From NCBI GenBank assembly GCA_947561395.2, contig OX387190.1, positions 40,288,392 to 40,352,391 of the forward strand: a DNA stretch of 64,000 nucleotides, in the 5' to 3' direction. Positions 22,634-32,900 of this stretch are shown here, piece after piece. The first letter of the stretch is position 1, and every line of letters starts with the position of its first letter. Source of the DNA: Buxus sempervirens (Eukaryota > Streptophyta > Magnoliopsida > Buxales > Buxaceae). Made by a program: the position numbers and the translations under genes. The notes under the pieces were generated by a model. It made no database searches, had not been told where the DNA came from, and saw nothing but the letters and a program-made list of their open reading frames with translations.

Positions 22634-23082
22634 TCATGAATCATTCAAACGACAAGTGAGATCAACGAATGCATCTTCTGTGCATGGGATTGTGAAACCA
22701 CCCATTGGATGATCAAACCCGAATTCTTCCTCGACCCTACTGAGCAAGTCCCGGAATAAAGGATCGTTCAAATAGGATATAGGAACCACGAACTGTTTCA
22801 TTTGGGTCTCTCCAACATAAACAGCGAGGTGGCCTTTGGGTACGCTTGGAGCCACTGCGAATCCTCTGTGCCCATTAAGTGTGCCGGTACTATATGCCGC
22901 CTATAGGCACAAGCCATATGGAGGAGAGAGTGTGTTAATGCCCTCTTCCTTCCTCTGTTGTCATATAGTACCGGCACACCTAATGGCACAGAGGATTCGC
23001 AGTAGCTTGGAGCAGCCGGCGTCAGCATATCCCGTCGGAACATTTGCTTAGCATTAGCAATTCCAGGTAGACGGATCCCCAT
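22634..23082 (-). pseudogene. SAUR, unit B, disrupted by MITE insertion
   Basis: The minus-strand start [20 protein letters not shown] (ATG 23080-23082) and the C-terminal core ([13 protein letters not shown] to the TGA at 22634) are both present. A 153-bp MITE plus an 8-bp duplication split them after about 25 codons. The 161 extra bases break the frame, and the upstream part runs into foreign sequence. Without the insertion the copy would match the unit A gene. It has a GTG but no ATG ahead of the C-terminal part, so a normal SAUR product is unlikely. Confidence 0.88.
22853..23005. mobile_element. hAT-like MITE inserted in SAUR coding sequence
   Basis: 153 bp with roughly 43-bp terminal inverted repeats (CACTGCGAATCCTCTGTGCC on the left, near-identical complement on the right). 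A perfect 8-bp duplication CTTGGAGC flanks it (22845-22852 and 23006-23013). Unit A has the empty site, a single CTTGGAGC at the same codon. Confidence 0.93.
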
Positions 23083-23550
23083 TATTCCAAAGAACTATTA
23101 TATCCTTTGAAGTAAAATGAGATATTGATCAAAAAGGATATGTGAAATGGGGCAAATCTCGTAAATAGAGGACGTGAGGTACTTTGAAGTGAGTGGCTGC
23201 CCTTGGCTTGGTATATATATATACAGTGAAAGAGAGCAAGTGGTTACATGTCCAATATTCTGAAATGGAGAGAGCAGCGAAGAAACATTTGCAGTGGGGA
23301 TGGTTGAGAAACATATCTCATGACGGATCACATGGTTTTGTCTCCATGATTGTACTAAAATTTGAAGGGAGATCAAGTTACCCACTATGATAGTTCATGG
23401 CCTACAACCTTGCAGAACAATAGTCAGTAATTCAAGAGAGACCAATCCGGATCCCCACCAGCCACCCATTTGTTATGCATTATCCATCCGTGAGATGATA
23501 ATTTTTTGACAATTAAGAATAAAGCAAGAAGCTCAATACCGATCCGGAAT

Positions 23551-23915
23551 CAAGGATTACAGTTTCGATGCCGATGGGCGTGCCGCCCATCAGAAAAAAT
23601 AGCACACCAGCGGCAGGCAGACGGCGTGTCGGCGAAACGCCAGAAAATTAAAAAAAAGCAAAAAATTAGAAAAAAAATTTGAATTTTTTGATTCTGTCGA
23701 TTTTTCGGCAGCACGCAGCCAAAAATCGCCGATAAAATTTAAAAAATCGTTTTTTTTCCTCTTTATTCCAAAAAATCAATTTTTGTGAGTTTCGGTCCGT
23801 TTCGCTCGGCACACCGAAAAAATCGGTCGATTTTTTCAGAACCGATTTTTTGTGTCGATTCGTTTCAACAGTTGGAAAAAAAAACGATTTTTCGGCGCCG
23901 CGACTGAAAACCATG
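23551..23915. mobile_element. hAT-like MITE, present in unit B only
   Basis: 365 bp, ends CAAGGATTACAGTTTCGATG and a partly matching inverted right end. 8-bp duplication TCCGGAAT/TCCTGAAT (7 of 8). In unit A the same sequence reads GATCCGGAAT directly followed by ACAAAG, which is the empty site. The ends and GCCGCCCATC interior resemble the element at 56026. Confidence 0.85.
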
Positions 23916-24219
23916 TCCTGAATACAAAGTTTATCAAGCATTCATGAACTGGGATCATTTTGTGGACCGGTTAGGGTACATCAAACGCTCGAAGGGGCCA
24001 TGTCAAAGTAGTCGGTTCATTGATCTAAACGACTTTTTTCAGTTTAGACGCGTTCCAGACATTAAGGGGTCCATTCACTCAACATGTTTCTGAGTATTTT
24101 TCCTGTTGACAAGAGAGAGCATTCATGACGTTCAATTTTTCTGCTCTGGAGGGACTTGGAAATGGTCTAACAAAAATATACAATGTGACCGCCACTTTCA
24201 AATTGTTGACGTTGTGTTG

Positions 24220-24286
24220 GAGACACAACCATGTGATTCCTCACTGTTCAATGTCTCTCAACTAGTGCTTTCCTTCGCTATATATA
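24220..24286 (+). promoter_or_regulatory. AuxRE-like pair and TATA box, plus-strand SAUR unit B
   Basis: GAGACA (24220-24225), TGTCTC (24252-24257) and a TATATATA box (about 24279-24286), in the same arrangement as in unit A. Confidence 0.5.
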
Positions 24287-24411
24287 CACAAGCAGATGCC
24301 AAGAAAAGAAAACATCTCGTTTCTCTAGGTTTTCACATATTACACGTATAGCTTTAAGACTTCTCTTTGTTCGTCTATCAATCCTTTCGAGAGAATCAGA
24401 CCATAGAAGTC

Positions 24412-24696
24412 ATGGCCATTCGACTGCCGGGAATCATTCGACGGGCATTTCTGGCTGCAAACCAATTGAATATGGGAGCAAAGGACGTCCCCAAGGGCCA
24501 CTTAACAGTTTACGTGGGAGAGAACCAGAAGAAGCGGTTTGTTGTTCCAATAGAGTACCTGAACCATTCTTGGTTCCAAGACCTGCTACGTCAGGCTGAG
24601 GAGGAATTCGGATTCAGTCATCCAATGGGTGGCCTTACCATTCCATGCACCGAAGACGCATTCATTTGTCTCACTTCTCATTCAACTACTTCATGA
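24412..24696 (+). CDS. SAUR family protein, unit B, plus strand
   Basis: Intronless, 94 residues, ATG 24412-24414 and TGA 24694-24696. The protein is identical to that at 20144-20428, with only three synonymous base changes visible. Its leader and promoter are nearly identical too. All SAUR core motifs are intact ([34 protein letters not shown]). Its divergent minus-strand partner is broken, so this is probably the only functional gene of unit B. Confidence 0.94.
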   Translation: MAIRLPGIIRRAFLAANQLNMGAKDVPKGHLTVYVGENQKKRFVVPIEYLNHSWFQDLLRQAEEEFGFSHPMGGLTIPCTEDAFICLTSHSTTS

Positions 24697-26830
24697 AGAT
24701 CTATGAAGAGCAAAGAAGATCCGCAAGATGATTAACCAAGAATTCCATTCAAATTAACTTTCCAACCTACCTCTCCAATTTTGTGGATTGCTAAAATGTC
24801 AATCCAATTAATGTACATATTTTTCTACATGGGGTCAGAAAAAAATGGCTCCTGTATATTGCCAAACATTATGTATGATACATGCATGTCTGAAATCATG
24901 TTCTAATTTCAAATTCGAGGTTGATCTTAATCCGTTAATTTTTATCATTTTTTTTCTTTTTAGAGGGCACGCAAAGTATATACTTCCTGTGATGGGATAT
25001 GGGATTTTGATTTTCCGGTCGGAGGCGCACCACATTATAAGTTTATAACCACTCAACATCTGTAACACACATGCCTACTTGCTACATAAGAGGTTTTCCA
25101 ATGCAGGCTTCCCCTTTTTTATTTGTTGTACAACTGCATCTAAGATGACAAATTAACTAAAATATATCCATCCCTTCCTCTTCACGGTGCAAACATTTAG
25201 TCCAACAGCCTTCCATATAAATGGCACACACATGAGACTCTTTGTATATATCTAGACCTTTTTGTTTTAGATGATGATGTTGCAGTGCACAATATAGGGT
25301 ACTGTAGGCACTGATAGGAGCAGAATATCAGGAAAAATACAAGAGCAGTTAAAAAAATCCCCTTTTAATCAACAGGAACAACTGTTTATTTAAAAATAAA
25401 TAACAGTTGCCCTCTGCACTGAAGAAGTTGTGCTCTTCCATTCTGCCAAAAGGGTGTTGAAACGATTTCTGGGTGTACGCCGAAACTACTCTCGATTTCG
25501 AGAACTGGAAGCAATTTAGGGATTGATGATGGCGACGACGGCACAGAAGAGCGCGCATTTGAATCTGAGAGAAGGTGTGGGAGATTGTTTCAGAAAAGCC
25601 CCAGTTGAAGACATTGCTATTTCAATTTTCTATTATCACTTTCTTTTTCCTTATCCATCTTCTCCACTCGTTTAACGTTTCCGTCAAGGAGAGTTTTAAT
25701 GGTAACATGCAACACAATCAACCACCTATAAAAATTAAAATGTAGCAATAATAAAAAAGGGAAAATTGGTTTTTAGTGGTACTTTTAAACATTATTCATC
25801 TTCAATCATCTAATTCATCTTCATAATTGACAATTACTGATACTTTTTTCAAATAAGTGAGGACAAGTATCGTTTTATTTAAATCTTTTGTAATCATGGT
25901 TTATTATAAGTATTTAAAAAGGTTTATTGGTCTTTTAAGGGTATTTTGGAAAAAATTCTTTTTGAACATTAAAATAACACTTTTTTTTAATTATTTTAAA
26001 ACAGTGTTACTAATTTCCAATTACAAAGAATTGGATGACTGAATCAAAACTATTTTAAAAAACCAGCACTAAAAACCAATTTTGCCCGATAAAAATAGCA
26101 CATTGTATTCGACATTAAATTTACTGCATGGTGTATCACAGCTAAAATATTACCTGCTTTTGCAGTTTTCTTATTAAAATCTTGGGGAAATTAGGTTTAA
26201 AAATAATTCAGATTTCAGGAACCCAATTTTTAGAAACGGGAAATAATGTTAATTTTTTAAAATAATTAAGAATAAACGTGATGTTACTGTTCATAAAGAG
26301 TGTCGTCCAAAATGTCCCTAAAGGGACTTATAAAAATTCACTTGAAAGTTGAAACAAACGGTGTTACAAAAGATTTCTTTTAAAAGGGTATTTTTGGAGA
26401 AAACTTTTTTGAAAAAACTAAATGATATTTGTTCTCAATTATCTTAGAAAATATCACTATTTCTCAATTTCCGAAAATTTTGCCACTGAATCTAAATTAT
26501 TTTCAAAAACATCACTTAAAACCAATTTTCCCCGAACGGATGGCTTGGGAAATTGGTAGGATTAATTGCATTCCTCTGTTGACAAAAGATTGATAAGTTG
26601 CTATGACCATGGGAATTCGATGAAAATTATGATAGAAAATTTGAGGGGAAGAACTTCTGTTTCATGTTTTCAACTATCAAACATCTCTTTACAAAAATGG
26701 GAAAATGAAAAAGAAGCTAATGATCTACAAAAGAATTGATAACTTAGGTATCGACATTCAAAATTTTGGTAAGTTTGAAGAGATCATCTATACTATTGGT
26801 GCTCCCTTTCTTTGATCTCTTCTTCTTTTG
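24697..26830. other. Intergenic between units B and C
   Basis: The 3' flank of the unit B SAUR matches the unit A flank up to about 25295. Beyond that lie AT-rich DNA and two related MITE-like elements. A minus-strand open frame of 69 codons (25349-25558, ATG start, Arg-rich N-terminus) is not recognised. Confidence 0.45.
25759..26088. mobile_element. MITE-like element
   Basis: 330 bp with inverted ends GGGAAAATTGGTTTTTAGTG / CACTAAAAACCAATTTTGCCC. Flanks ATAAAAAA and ATAAAAAT could be a target duplication, but they are low complexity. A relative with GGGGAAATTAGG..CCAATTTTCCCC ends spans about 26184-26533. Confidence 0.6.
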
Positions 26831-27121
26831 TCATGAATCACTAAGACGACGGGTGAGATCAATAAAGGCCTCTTCTCTGCACGGAATTCTAAGACCACCC
26901 GTCGGATGATCGAACCCGAATTCCTCCTCAGCCCGACTGAGCAAGTCCCGGAATAAAGGATGATTCAAATAGGACACTGGAACCACGAGCCTTTTCGTTT
27001 GAGTTTCTCCCACATAAACGGCAAAATGGCCTTTGGGTACAGTTGGAGCTGCGGGAGTCAGCACAGCACGTCGCAGCATTTGCTTTGCATTAACAATTCC
27101 AGGGAAACGGATACCTATGAT
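26831..27121 (-). pseudogene. SAUR, unit C, normal start codon lost
   Basis: The SAUR core is intact ([54 protein letters not shown], ending LSDS). At the expected start the codon is ATA instead of ATG (27119-27121), giving [13 protein letters not shown] with an in-frame TAA a few codons upstream. Translation could only begin at the internal Met at 27077-27079, leaving 82 residues and no MGIRLPGI leader. The rest of the frame is open, so it is either a truncated gene or a recent pseudogene. Confidence 0.78.
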
Positions 27122-28544
27122 TCCAGATAACTGTTATCTTCCCAGAAGATCGAACCCAGACAAGATATTGATCAAAATGGCTTGGTGAAAATGGCGGAAA
27201 GATCGTAAATAGAAGGTCTGCGGTACTTGGAGTGAGTGGCTTTCCTTAGCATGGATATATATAGAGATTAGAGAGAGCAACTGATACATGTTTCAAATGG
27301 AGGGCGTGGTGAAGAAAATTTGCACAAGGGCTGGTTGAGAAACATATCTCATGAGGAATCACATGGATTTGTCTCCCAAATTGTTCTAAACTTTGAAGGC
27401 AGGTCAATTTATTTGTTCCAACAGCTCATGGCCTACAACTTTTACAGAACAGTAATCCATAATTCTAGAGGGACCAATCACCACATAACACCCGCTGATG
27501 CTGCACATTTTCCATACATTGAATTGATAGTTTTCGCCATCTTGTCTGCTAATTATAAGTAGGGAAAAAAAAAACTCAATACCAAGTCCAAAATATGAAC
27601 ACGAGAGACTTTATAACAAGCATTTATGAACTGGGAACATTTGTGGATTAGTTGGGGTGCAAGAAACAAATCGTAGTCCTCATTGATTTAAACGACTTCC
27701 AATTTCAATCGTTCCAGACATTAAGGGTCGATTCCATCGGCATGTTTCTGAGTATTAATTCTTCGGCCTGTGTTGATGATATAAAGTATATATTGACATT
27801 CCATTTTTTCCTGCTCGGGAGAGGCTTAGAAATGGTCATCTGCCTAACAATCCTAACCGGGTTTAAGATAATGTTATAGAAGCAAATATGTAATATTATG
27901 TACATTGTGACCACTCACTCATCAACGAATTGTTGACCACGCGTTGGAGAAACAGCCATGGGATCCCTTATTGTTCATGTCTCTCCGACGACAACTGTTT
28001 TGAAGACACATTCTTCAATCTCGCTTTTCGTCCAAATGGGTCATGATAGATGAAGAAGTACAATAGAAGGATTTACAATATGATTAGCCATGAAACACGT
28101 TCAAACTTTTTGTCCAACCTCTCCAGTTTTGTAGATCTTGGAATTTGTCAATCCCATGTATATTACTACTTTCTATACCCGCCGAGTAAATAAATAAATA
28201 AAATGGCTCCCTTCTTAACATGTTTGATGCGTCTGATCAGGAATCTATTCGAGGTTAATTTATCATCTGTTTGTTTTGCTTAAATCTTTTTGAAGGTGGG
28301 GTCTAGCAAGTTCCTTCCTAGGACTAAGTTCTTTCATCTATTCATACTTAAGTATGAATCGATGAAAGAACTTAATCTGCAAGATCTTAAAGATGGGGAT
28401 CGAATGTGCACTCTTCACACAAGACATGCAAAGACGCCGTCTGTAATAGCTCAATAAGTCGGCATTTTCTGAAACACGTCTCTAACCTTGATTCGCACAA
28501 CCAAATTAAACTTTGTGATTAGCTAATGGTAGCAGTTGATGAAA

Positions 28545-28924
28545 ATGACTTTCCGTTTACCGGAGATGGTTCTTCATGCCAAGCAAATTATCAAACGAAG
28601 ACGCGCTGTTCTTCACAAGAGATACCAGTTGCTATCCGCAGCCACGGTGGATGTGCCGAAAGCGAAAGGCCATTTTTCTGTTTACGTGGGAGAGAGAGAG
28701 AGCAAAGGCGGTTCGTGATTCCTGTGTGCTATTTAAATCATCCCTCGTTCCGAGACCTGTTGGGACGAGCCGAAGAAGTGTTCGGGTTCGACTAACCGAT
28801 GGGTGGCCTCACCATTCCATGTACCGAGGACGATTTCGTTCATCGCCTCACGCCTCACCTGGGTGGTCGTATAGAAACGGCTCTTCCTACAAACTCACTG
28901 GGAGTATGGACAGCTTGTAAATGA
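28545..28924 (+). pseudogene. SAUR, unit C, frameshifted plus-strand copy
   Basis: Starts [20 protein letters not shown] and runs through [11 protein letters not shown], then shifts frame inside a short GA repeat (GGGAGAGAGAGAGAGC near 28689-28704). The SAUR core resumes in another frame as [20 protein letters not shown], meets a TAA at 28793-28795, and continues [18 protein letters not shown] with an abnormal tail to 28924. The two lesions mean no full product. Confidence 0.88.
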
Positions 28925-29945
28925 TTTCAATCCAAAATGACATCCATGTGAAGACAATGAATCGAACATACAGCGTCAGTTAATTCCTCTCCAGCTTTCA
29001 CGTCAAACAATATCTTACTGTTCGACAAGGTTGACTACTTTTTACATTGATTGTCCATCAAACGTTCCTCAATTCTATCACTGCCACCGTGTTCTGATAC
29101 TGTAGAAACCTCAACTTCTACAAAATTAATCCAAGAAAAAAAAATGTCTTGCCCCATGTTGTTCCTGAATGGCAGGGTTCATCCCCTTTGTACTTCCTGT
29201 TTAGTTTGGGTATGGAGATGCAACTCCATGTCTTTCTGTTGTACATGGGTTACTTCACCATATGTAGAGTGTCTTAACTCTCTTTATTTCATAGTTTGAG
29301 CAGGGGAATGGGATTCAGACCACAATGCACACTAATCGAGTCCGAAGTCTTCGATGACGCACTCGCCTTATAAGGAGGCGGTCTCTCATACCTTACTGAT
29401 CAAACTACAGATATCACGAGACTCAGAGACTATGTTTTGCCATCTGTTCCATTTTTAACTTACCCATCAGATGAAAGAAGGAATCTGATACCCAGCAACA
29501 TTTTAAATCTTTCTCCTATTGGAGCTTAATGCATCCAGCACCTAATATCACATGTACCCATGTTTCCTTTCTCCTTAAATGAACAGATAAAGTTCCCAAA
29601 AATGAGGTCAGAAGTGAATAATCATTCAAACCAAATTCAGAAGATCAGAAACAGAAACAAACAAGATAGATCAGGTTGCCTCAAAAAAAAAAAAAATGCC
29701 AGATGCCCGTAAATGGGATTCTGGAATGTAAAGAGATATAACCAACGAACTAAGCGTTATACTTGCTCTGAAATTCAAAAAAAAGGAGCACATTATAACA
29801 CTTCTACTTGCTATAATTCTCAACCTGTCAAGCAACAGAAAATACTAGGAAGTTTCGTTCCACTGGACGTTAAAGTTGCTTATCCTCATCCCATCTGTGT
29901 TCCTTCTACAGTTGACTTCTGAAAGGTCTCTTCTAGATCCAATAT
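28925..29945. other. Intergenic, no gene seen
   Basis: No supported coding region. The right end should include the 3' UTR of the ATP sulfurylase gene. Confidence 0.5.
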
Positions 29946-32900
29946 CTAAGCAGACAAAACGGCTGGCTGCTGACCAGCCTCATCTGCTTGCAAGCTCTCA
30001 TAGTATTTGACCAGAACTTTCCACCCTCCAGGGGACATAAAACCATTAGGAGGGTTCTCACGACTTCTTGCATATGAACGCATCTGTATCAAAAAGTCAA
30101 ATTCACCAAATAATTTTTAAAGATCTTTCCAAGATGAAATATGATGTTATAAGCTCATTCAAAAACCGCAAAATGTCACACATCAACGCCACATAATAAT
30201 AGAAACTAGGGGATTAATTTCTTAAAGGTCCTTCCGGACATATTTCAAAACAAAGGCACACAAGAATCCAAGTCTCACCATCATTGCCTTGTTAAAGAAA
30301 CAAGAATGCCATTGTCCAGAATTAGATTACTAATTTCATCAAGCAGAGAGTTACCTGCTATGTCAATAAACCCCAGCTCTTTAAAAGAAATAATTTTGAT
30401 ATATTCATGCAATCATAAAGGATTTTATGAACTAAATGCTATTAATTTTTCATATATGAGACCTCAAGTAGGATCCATGGACAGACCCTGATGCATGTGC
30501 AACATGCATCCAGCAGCCACACCAATGCCTGCGGGCATCTCCTAGCCAACCCAAGGAAGTTAATAAGTACCAGCAAAGAAGGGTCTTGGGATGGGTGGAC
30601 TGGCAAACATAACCTTTGACATTTTTATGCAAAGTGGCTGCATTTAGACTCAAACCCATGTTATCATGCTGGCAGCCCAAAGCTTTTACCACCACATTCA
30701 AGTAATAGCCACCCATATTCTGAAGGCAGGTCAAGCAGAAGAATTGCATTGCCCATACAACACTGAACCATATTCAGACTAAAGGCTGAACTAGGAGTTC
30801 CTTACGCATGCATGGTGCCTCAGATGCTACATATCAGGTCTTCACCAGAGCCAAGAACATTCCATATTTTAAGCTCATAGATCAATTTCTTATCATCCCT
30901 CACAAAAACTGATACAGAACAGCTTTGGCAAGAATTTTAACTCATACCAGAAACATTGAGAAATGTTTCCATACCTTGGTTCCAGAGATGAAGAGAAAAT
31001 TTTTAGCACGTGAAGGATCAAAAAATGCCATCTTCTTCTCCATTGTGTCATATGCTGCCACCTGCAAAATATAAAAGGGAATCACAAATCCAAAAGCAAT
31101 ATAGTGCAAAGAAAAAATAATAAGAATCAATATTTTTTAAAAATATTAAGCATAAAAAAACGGTAGAAAGATGAAAAATCAATTGGAGGATAAAAGTATG
31201 AAGAAAAATCCAGCTCTGATAAAGAACCTAGAATCCTGAAAAAGAATTAGCCATGCTACATCAAGTTACAAAGGAACGGCAGATTTGATCCTGTAATAAA
31301 TACAAAACCTAAAATAAAACTGCAATCCTCAAAGACAATATATTTCTCATCGAAACAAGACCTGGAGTGACAGCGATGAACAAAAAAGCTTCAAATCCTC
31401 GAGTGTAATACATTTAATGTTGAGACTATACGAGGGGCGACTGATTTCTCTCAGTAAAAGAGGAACAATTAGCTCTCTGATTTGTATTGAGTGCCACAAA
31501 GAAGTATCAGGAAGAGCGAAATATTGGATTAAGATTTTTTTTTTCCCCCTTCTTTCAGAAGATGAATAAAGCTCTTCCAGGGAAATGGCTGTAGAACATT
31601 GACAAGAAGGCAGAAAATATCAGCAGAAGGTTTATTAAATTAAGTAAATAACCAATAATAGATGTTGAATCAGCATTTAAACAAGTTGTGATAACTTTAT
31701 GAATCAATCATACCCTTCCACTTTACAGTTCGTCTTTGATAATAGAAATTATCATTTTGGGATCACGTACAATATGGACACCCTCCATTTCTATGACCCA
31801 GCAAATGTTGTTGGAGATAATGGAGCAAATAAAGGACTTGTTTAAATTTTTTTGGAATATTTATGGAACATATTTGTGGAATGCAAGTAGTATTCAATAA
31901 AGATACAACACCAAGCTGCACCTATTTCGCTCTCAGAAGAACTTTCTTTCTATAAAAAAAATGGACAAGGAAACCAGAGAATCAAAATTCAAAAAGCCAC
32001 ATTTTCTGGCCATGTATATGTGAAGCGCCCTTCATTTCTTCAAAATCAGCAGTTTTTTGCACAAATAGATACCCCTGATGAGATACTTGGTTTGTATCAA
32101 CTGATCAAAGGCACCACACAAAATCATGCGAAATATTTTTCATGCATATAGTGAATGGTTAATAAATCAACAACACAAATTCCCATATCGATTGCACACA
32201 TAAAGTTGTTTAAAACATAGCCATACTTCCTAAGAGATTAAAGCATATTTTGGCTGATAACCTCAGATGATATCAAACAAGAATGGTGAACTGAGTGAGG
32301 ACTGTGGTTTGAAAAGTTAAAAAAAAAAAATCCTACTACCATTGTATTAGTTTGAAGCATTTTGTATGACGGTAACCTCTCAGATCTTGAAACCCAAAAA
32401 AAAAATTTGAATTAGTGATTAATCAGACTAGACTAAAGCTCAACCTTTTCCAGTGGTCTTCGATCTAAAGAATTCATTGGACTTAATTTTATTAGTATGG
32501 ACGATTTAGCTCTTTGTCCTCCAAAGGACTAAGAGCATCTCATCCTTTAATCGGACTCTATCCTGTTAGCTTATTTTCTCCAGCCACAATGGGGGGTATC
32601 TGATATTTGAAAAATAAAAAGCAAAAGAGAAAAATTAGAAGAAATAGAAAACAACAACAAAGAAATTGCACAGTTCATCCATATCTACAGCTACAACCAG
32701 GGGGAAAGACAATCAACCTAAAAAAAAAAAGAACATTCAACTACAATTTAAACCTAAGAAGAGCCATAAAAACACTTTAAGAAGAATCATACTCACAAAC
32801 ACACCCACACCACAAGACCCAAACTCCACTCCCTGCAGAAAACTACACCCTCAACAAGGGCCTAAAACAAGTGGCAACCATCCCAGAACTATCCCAACAT

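Noticed and set aside
25349..25558. Possible exon encoding an Arg-rich, organelle-like presequence
   Set aside because: No downstream exon or known family found. It could be chance or a gene relic.
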